The notes beneath the pieces were generated by a model. The model ran no database searches and was not told the DNA's origin. It worked only from the letters and a program-made list of their open reading frames with translations. From Sclerotiophoma versabilis (Eukaryota; Ascomycota; Dothideomycetes; Pleosporales; Didymellaceae), in assembly GCA_012274445.1 (NCBI GenBank), contig JAAROD010000080.1:62001-126000 (forward strand): a stretch of 64,000 nt of DNA. The letters run 5' to 3'. Shown here piece after piece: positions 60,352 to 64,000 of this stretch. Both the position numbers and the translations under genes were made by a program. Every line of letters begins with the position of its first letter. Position 1 is the stretch's first letter.

Positions 60352-60989
60352 TAGGCTAGTAAATAGGTAGAGGTTAGGTAGAGGTTAGGTAGGTTATATA
60401 ACCTACCTCTACCTAACCTTAACTCCTACCTTTGCTAGTAGCTGCTAAGTAGGTATAAGTTAGGTTTAAGTAGCAATAGCGTAGGTATAGGTTAGGTAGA
60501 GGTAGCACTAGCGTAGGTAGGAGTTAGGTAAGCTTAGTTATTATATCTTAATCTAAAAAAACATACTTAAGATAAACTCTAATTATTATAGAAAGTTATT
60601 ATAGTATTAATATTAATTAGGTATATCTAAACAGTTTATTTAATAGTATTATACCTAGGTATTTCTTTACTACTTATCTATATACTCTATATACTAAATC
60701 TCTTATAGTAGTATAAAGCTAAGAATAAGTCCTTCTACTAAATAGTAACCCTCTTAGCGTAGATTATATTAATATTATAGTTTAAAACTATTAGTATATA
60801 TTTATAACTTTAGATTAACTCTATACCTTCTATATATCTAATAATAAAAGCCTTACCTACGTCCTGTAGAGCCTCTAAAGCAGTAGCCTAGATATAATTA
60901 ATACAGCTAGAAATAGAATAGTAGAGCCGATTATTAAAGTTATACTTAGCTTTTACCTAGTTCTAGGTACTAAAATCTATTAAAGTAAG
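60352..60989. repeat. Inverted copy of the 33.5-34.3 kb segment
   Basis: The reverse complement matches about 33500-34350 but lacks the 269-bp solo LTR, preserving the empty site near 60538-60550. It includes GGTTAGGTAGAGG repeats around a palindrome centred on TTATATAA near 60402. The owner element is not known. Confidence 0.65.
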
Positions 60990-61479
60990 TATTAAAGTTA
61001 TACTTTAGTTAAAGACTATAAGTACTAATTCTGTTAGTTCTTAGGTATAAACAGTACGCAGTAGATTAGGTTAGGTTATTACCTAGTAAAACACTATAAT
61101 AATAGGGGTTAATAATAAGTAGTATAGAGTAGACTATCTAGCTTAAGAGTTAGGTTAAGAATCTAAAGATAAACTTAATTAATAAGGTTAAACATAAACT
61201 ATAAGAGTTATATTTCTACTTACTATATACTTGCAGTATCTTATAGTATAGTATAGTTTTCTACTAAGTCCTATAGAGGGCCTTATAGTATCTATAGAAT
61301 ACTATAGAAATTATAGAATATTATATAATATTATCTTATTATATCTTATACTTCTAACTCTAGAGTCTATATAGAGTTTATAAGATATTATATAACTTAA
61401 GGTCTAGCGTCTACTAATCTAGAGCTTACTATTAGTAATAAGTTATTATCTCTGTATACTATTCTCTAAGATTATAATA
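60990..61479 (-). repeat. RIP-mutated 490-bp copia-type LTR
   Basis: Same length and ends as the LTRs at 25784 and 52475. About 60 bp of the same internal leader lies on its left before the homology stops, so this is the 5' end of a truncated copy. Confidence 0.7.
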
Positions 61480-64000
61480 CTATTCTTCTTCTCTATAATT
61501 TATATCTCTATAAATTAATTAATATTCTCTAGAAGTACTATATACTATTATACTAAAGAAGATTATATAAATACTATTAAATATATTACCATAGTTACTT
61601 ATAAATACTATACTAAGAATAACTTACCTTATAAGTTAGCGTTCTTAAGTAAGAAGTACAGAAATTATAAGTATAATAGAATTAAGAAGTATAAACTAGT
61701 TAACCTACCTATTCCTAACTTCTTAAAACTTAATAATAAGATATTACGGCTAGAATAAATAGAAGATAAAGTAGCTAAGGCTAAGGAGGCTATAATAGCT
61801 ACTCTATAAGCTGCTTATATAAAGTTAAATTAAGTATATAAATAAAAGAAATTCTTAAAGTATTAGAAATAGTAATAGTTTAATATAAGTGCTTAGTTTA
61901 TTAAAGAAATTAAGCCTCTAGAGTAATAGAAGTTATTATTAAATAATATTACTGTCCTTAAAAATAGGCTTATGCCTAGGACTCTTAGTCTTAACTAAAG
62001 ATTATATCCTCTGCCTCTAGATTCTAATTCTACTAATACTATTGTAATAACTGTTAGCAGTTTCTAAGGTGTATTAGAGGTTTCTATGTATTTTCTAAGT
62101 CTAGGTAACCTAACTACTTAACTAGGTATTAAAAACTCTTCTTAGTTCTTTAATATGTTATTATTTTATTAACTTTCTACTTATTATTACTGTTAGCTTA
62201 GTAGTAGAAGTCTGTCTAGAGTAGCATTCTTAGGTTAGCAGGTTCTAGTAGTAAGATATAGAACACTAGATATATCTTTATATTCTTAGGTAGCTTAAGT
62301 TAATAATTAACTAGGCTAATTTACTTAGAAATAAAAAATAGTCTAACTTTAACCTTATTTAGTTTTTTTATTACTCTTTATATTCTAAGGTTTTTTATAA
62401 GAAGGTAGACTTTATCTCTTTCTTTTAGCTAAGGTACTATTTTTTATTTCTAGTTAATATATAAAATAGTTTATTCCTAAGCTTATATAATGTTTTTAAG
62501 TAATTTCTAGTATACTTTCTTTAGCCTAACTACTAAAGCTATTACTAATTCTGTCTAAATAGAGTAATTAAGAGATTAAGTAAAGAGATTTAAGTATCTC
62601 CTGTAGTTTATAAAGAACAGTATTATACCTATTACTTCTAATAACTTATTATTATAAGTAATTTATGCTATAGGTAATAGTAAAACCTAGTTATTCTATT
62701 TCTAGTTACTATAGATCTGTAGGTATGTTTCTATAGTCTAGTTTATTCTTTCTATCTATTTATCTATCTACAGATAATAGGCTGTAGATAGCTTTTCTTA
62801 GTGCTTAATATAGTAAGTATTATAGTCTAATAGTTTAATATAAAAAGCTTATCTCTATTACTAATAATTAGTTTAGGCATTCTGTAGTAGTAAATAATCT
62901 AATTAATAAATACTATAGCTAGCTACTGTATAGTATAGCTATATCTAAATACTATTATTTTAGTATACTTACTAAATCTATCTACTATAATAAAGATTAA
63001 GTTATAGGTATATCCTATAATAGAGTTCTTAGAGAGTAGTAGCTATATAATAAAATCTATTATAATATTTATCTATAGTACTATTAGTAGCTCTATTACT
63101 TATACTTCTCTATACTTAGTATATATACTATACTTATTCTATTAGCACTATATATAGTTTCTAATAAACTTAGTAACTTTATTCTTTATATTAGAAAACT
63201 TATAGTATTACCTAATAAGTTCTATAGTATAAGTAATACTAGAGTATCTATATAGCGTATTATTATAATATCTTAAGATAACTTTCTCCTAAAGTTCCTC
63301 TAGTACCTACTCTAGGATGTATTATTCCTGCTAGACTTATATTACTAGGTTAAGCTGCTATAATAGTTCTAATATCTTATTCTTATTAACTCTAAGAATA
63401 GTAAACTTATTAATTAATTTTTTACCTATAAGGTTATAGTATTAGCTAAGCGCATCTGCTCTGCTGTTTTCTTTTTCTAGCGTGTATAGAATCTTAAACT
63501 TATACTAACTAAGTATTTCTAACTAGTGTACTTACTATTAGTTTAGAACCTTAGTAGTAGTAAAGTGTACTAAGTTCTTATAATTTATATAAATAGTAAG
63601 TTCTAAGCAGCTTTCTATATATACTCTCTAATATTATAGTATATTTATAATAGCTATAAGCTCTTTATTATATTTATTATAACATTCTTCTAGTACTATA
63701 AACTTTCTTAAGTAGTAGGTAATTAGGTTCTATTAACTATCTTATTCTTAAGTAATATATACTCCTAATACTAAATCTAAGATATCTATTTTAAGGTATA
63801 TAGGTTTACTACTTCTAAATATAATTAATATAGGAGGCTTTATATATACTTATTTAAGTAATTAGAAAGTACTTTCTTATACTTATTTCTACTTAAAGAG
63901 TATATTCTTCTATATAAGTCTTATAAGTAGTAAGGCCTTTATAGAGTAGTCTTTAATAAAGTATTAGTTAAAGTTAATAAACCTAAGAAATTCTTAGATT
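61480..64000 (-). mobile_element. RIP-killed Ty3/gypsy element, runs off the window
   Basis: Minus strand: RNase H remnants near 63600-63400 (a TTTKVLN and ADALS-like tract) and integrase near 62830-62745, reading LSTAYYL.IDK.IERIN.TI. The last is the RIP-altered form of the LSTAYHPQTDGQTERTNQT motif of the intact element. The reverse transcriptase should lie beyond 64000. No usable frame remains. Confidence 0.65.

Overview
The window looks like a piece of the two-speed genome of a filamentous ascomycete (Pezizomycotina; a pleosporalean dothideomycete is my best guess). Genes have several 46-107 nt GT-AG introns. Gene-bearing islands of near-equal base composition alternate sharply with AT-rich blocks that are almost free of CpA and TpG. 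That is the signature of repeat-induced point mutation (RIP). All calls come from reading the sequence by eye; no search was run.

Layout. 1-1835: RIP-degraded repeat, ending at a head-to-head telomere-like motif. 1856-18640: GC-balanced island. It opens with a pogo/Fot1 transposase relic, then carries five intact, alternately oriented enzyme genes: an ACMSD-type amidohydrolase/decarboxylase, a zinc alcohol dehydrogenase, an aldehyde dehydrogenase, a second zinc alcohol dehydrogenase and a cytochrome P450. After a gene-poor stretch come a broken DUF3723 gene and a LINE RNase H fragment. 18641-35350: RIP-killed nested retroelements (269-bp-LTR element, Ty1/copia, Ty3/gypsy). 35340-37818: small island with a LINE ORF1 relic and an intact Ayg1-like alpha/beta hydrolase. 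37819-46946: a RIP-killed 2.1-kb pogo-like transposon split by a fresh, un-mutated 6,986-bp Ty3/gypsy chromovirus. 46947-64000: minisatellite, a transposase relic lacking its catalytic core, then nested RIP-killed pogo/mariner, copia and gypsy copies.

The five enzymes form a plausible small metabolic cluster: removal of a carboxylate, P450 hydroxylation, then alcohol to aldehyde to acid oxidation. Two divergent pairs share about 0.5-kb promoters, one holding a perfect 9-bp inverted repeat. No synthase, transporter or regulator is in view, so a catabolic role is as likely as a biosynthetic one.

The most interesting object is the intact chromovirus. Its two LTRs look identical and are flanked by the 5-bp duplication CTATA. 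Gag has a CCHC knuckle plus three unusual C-x4-C-x2-H repeats. Gag and Pol are joined by an apparent -1 frameshift at TTTTTTA. A 181-codon antisense ORF between pol and the 3' LTR has the cysteine spacing of a Gal4-type Zn2Cys6 cluster followed by a coiled coil. Its LTR is homologous to the LTRs of RIP-killed Ty1/copia elements in the same window, which is unexpected across superfamilies.
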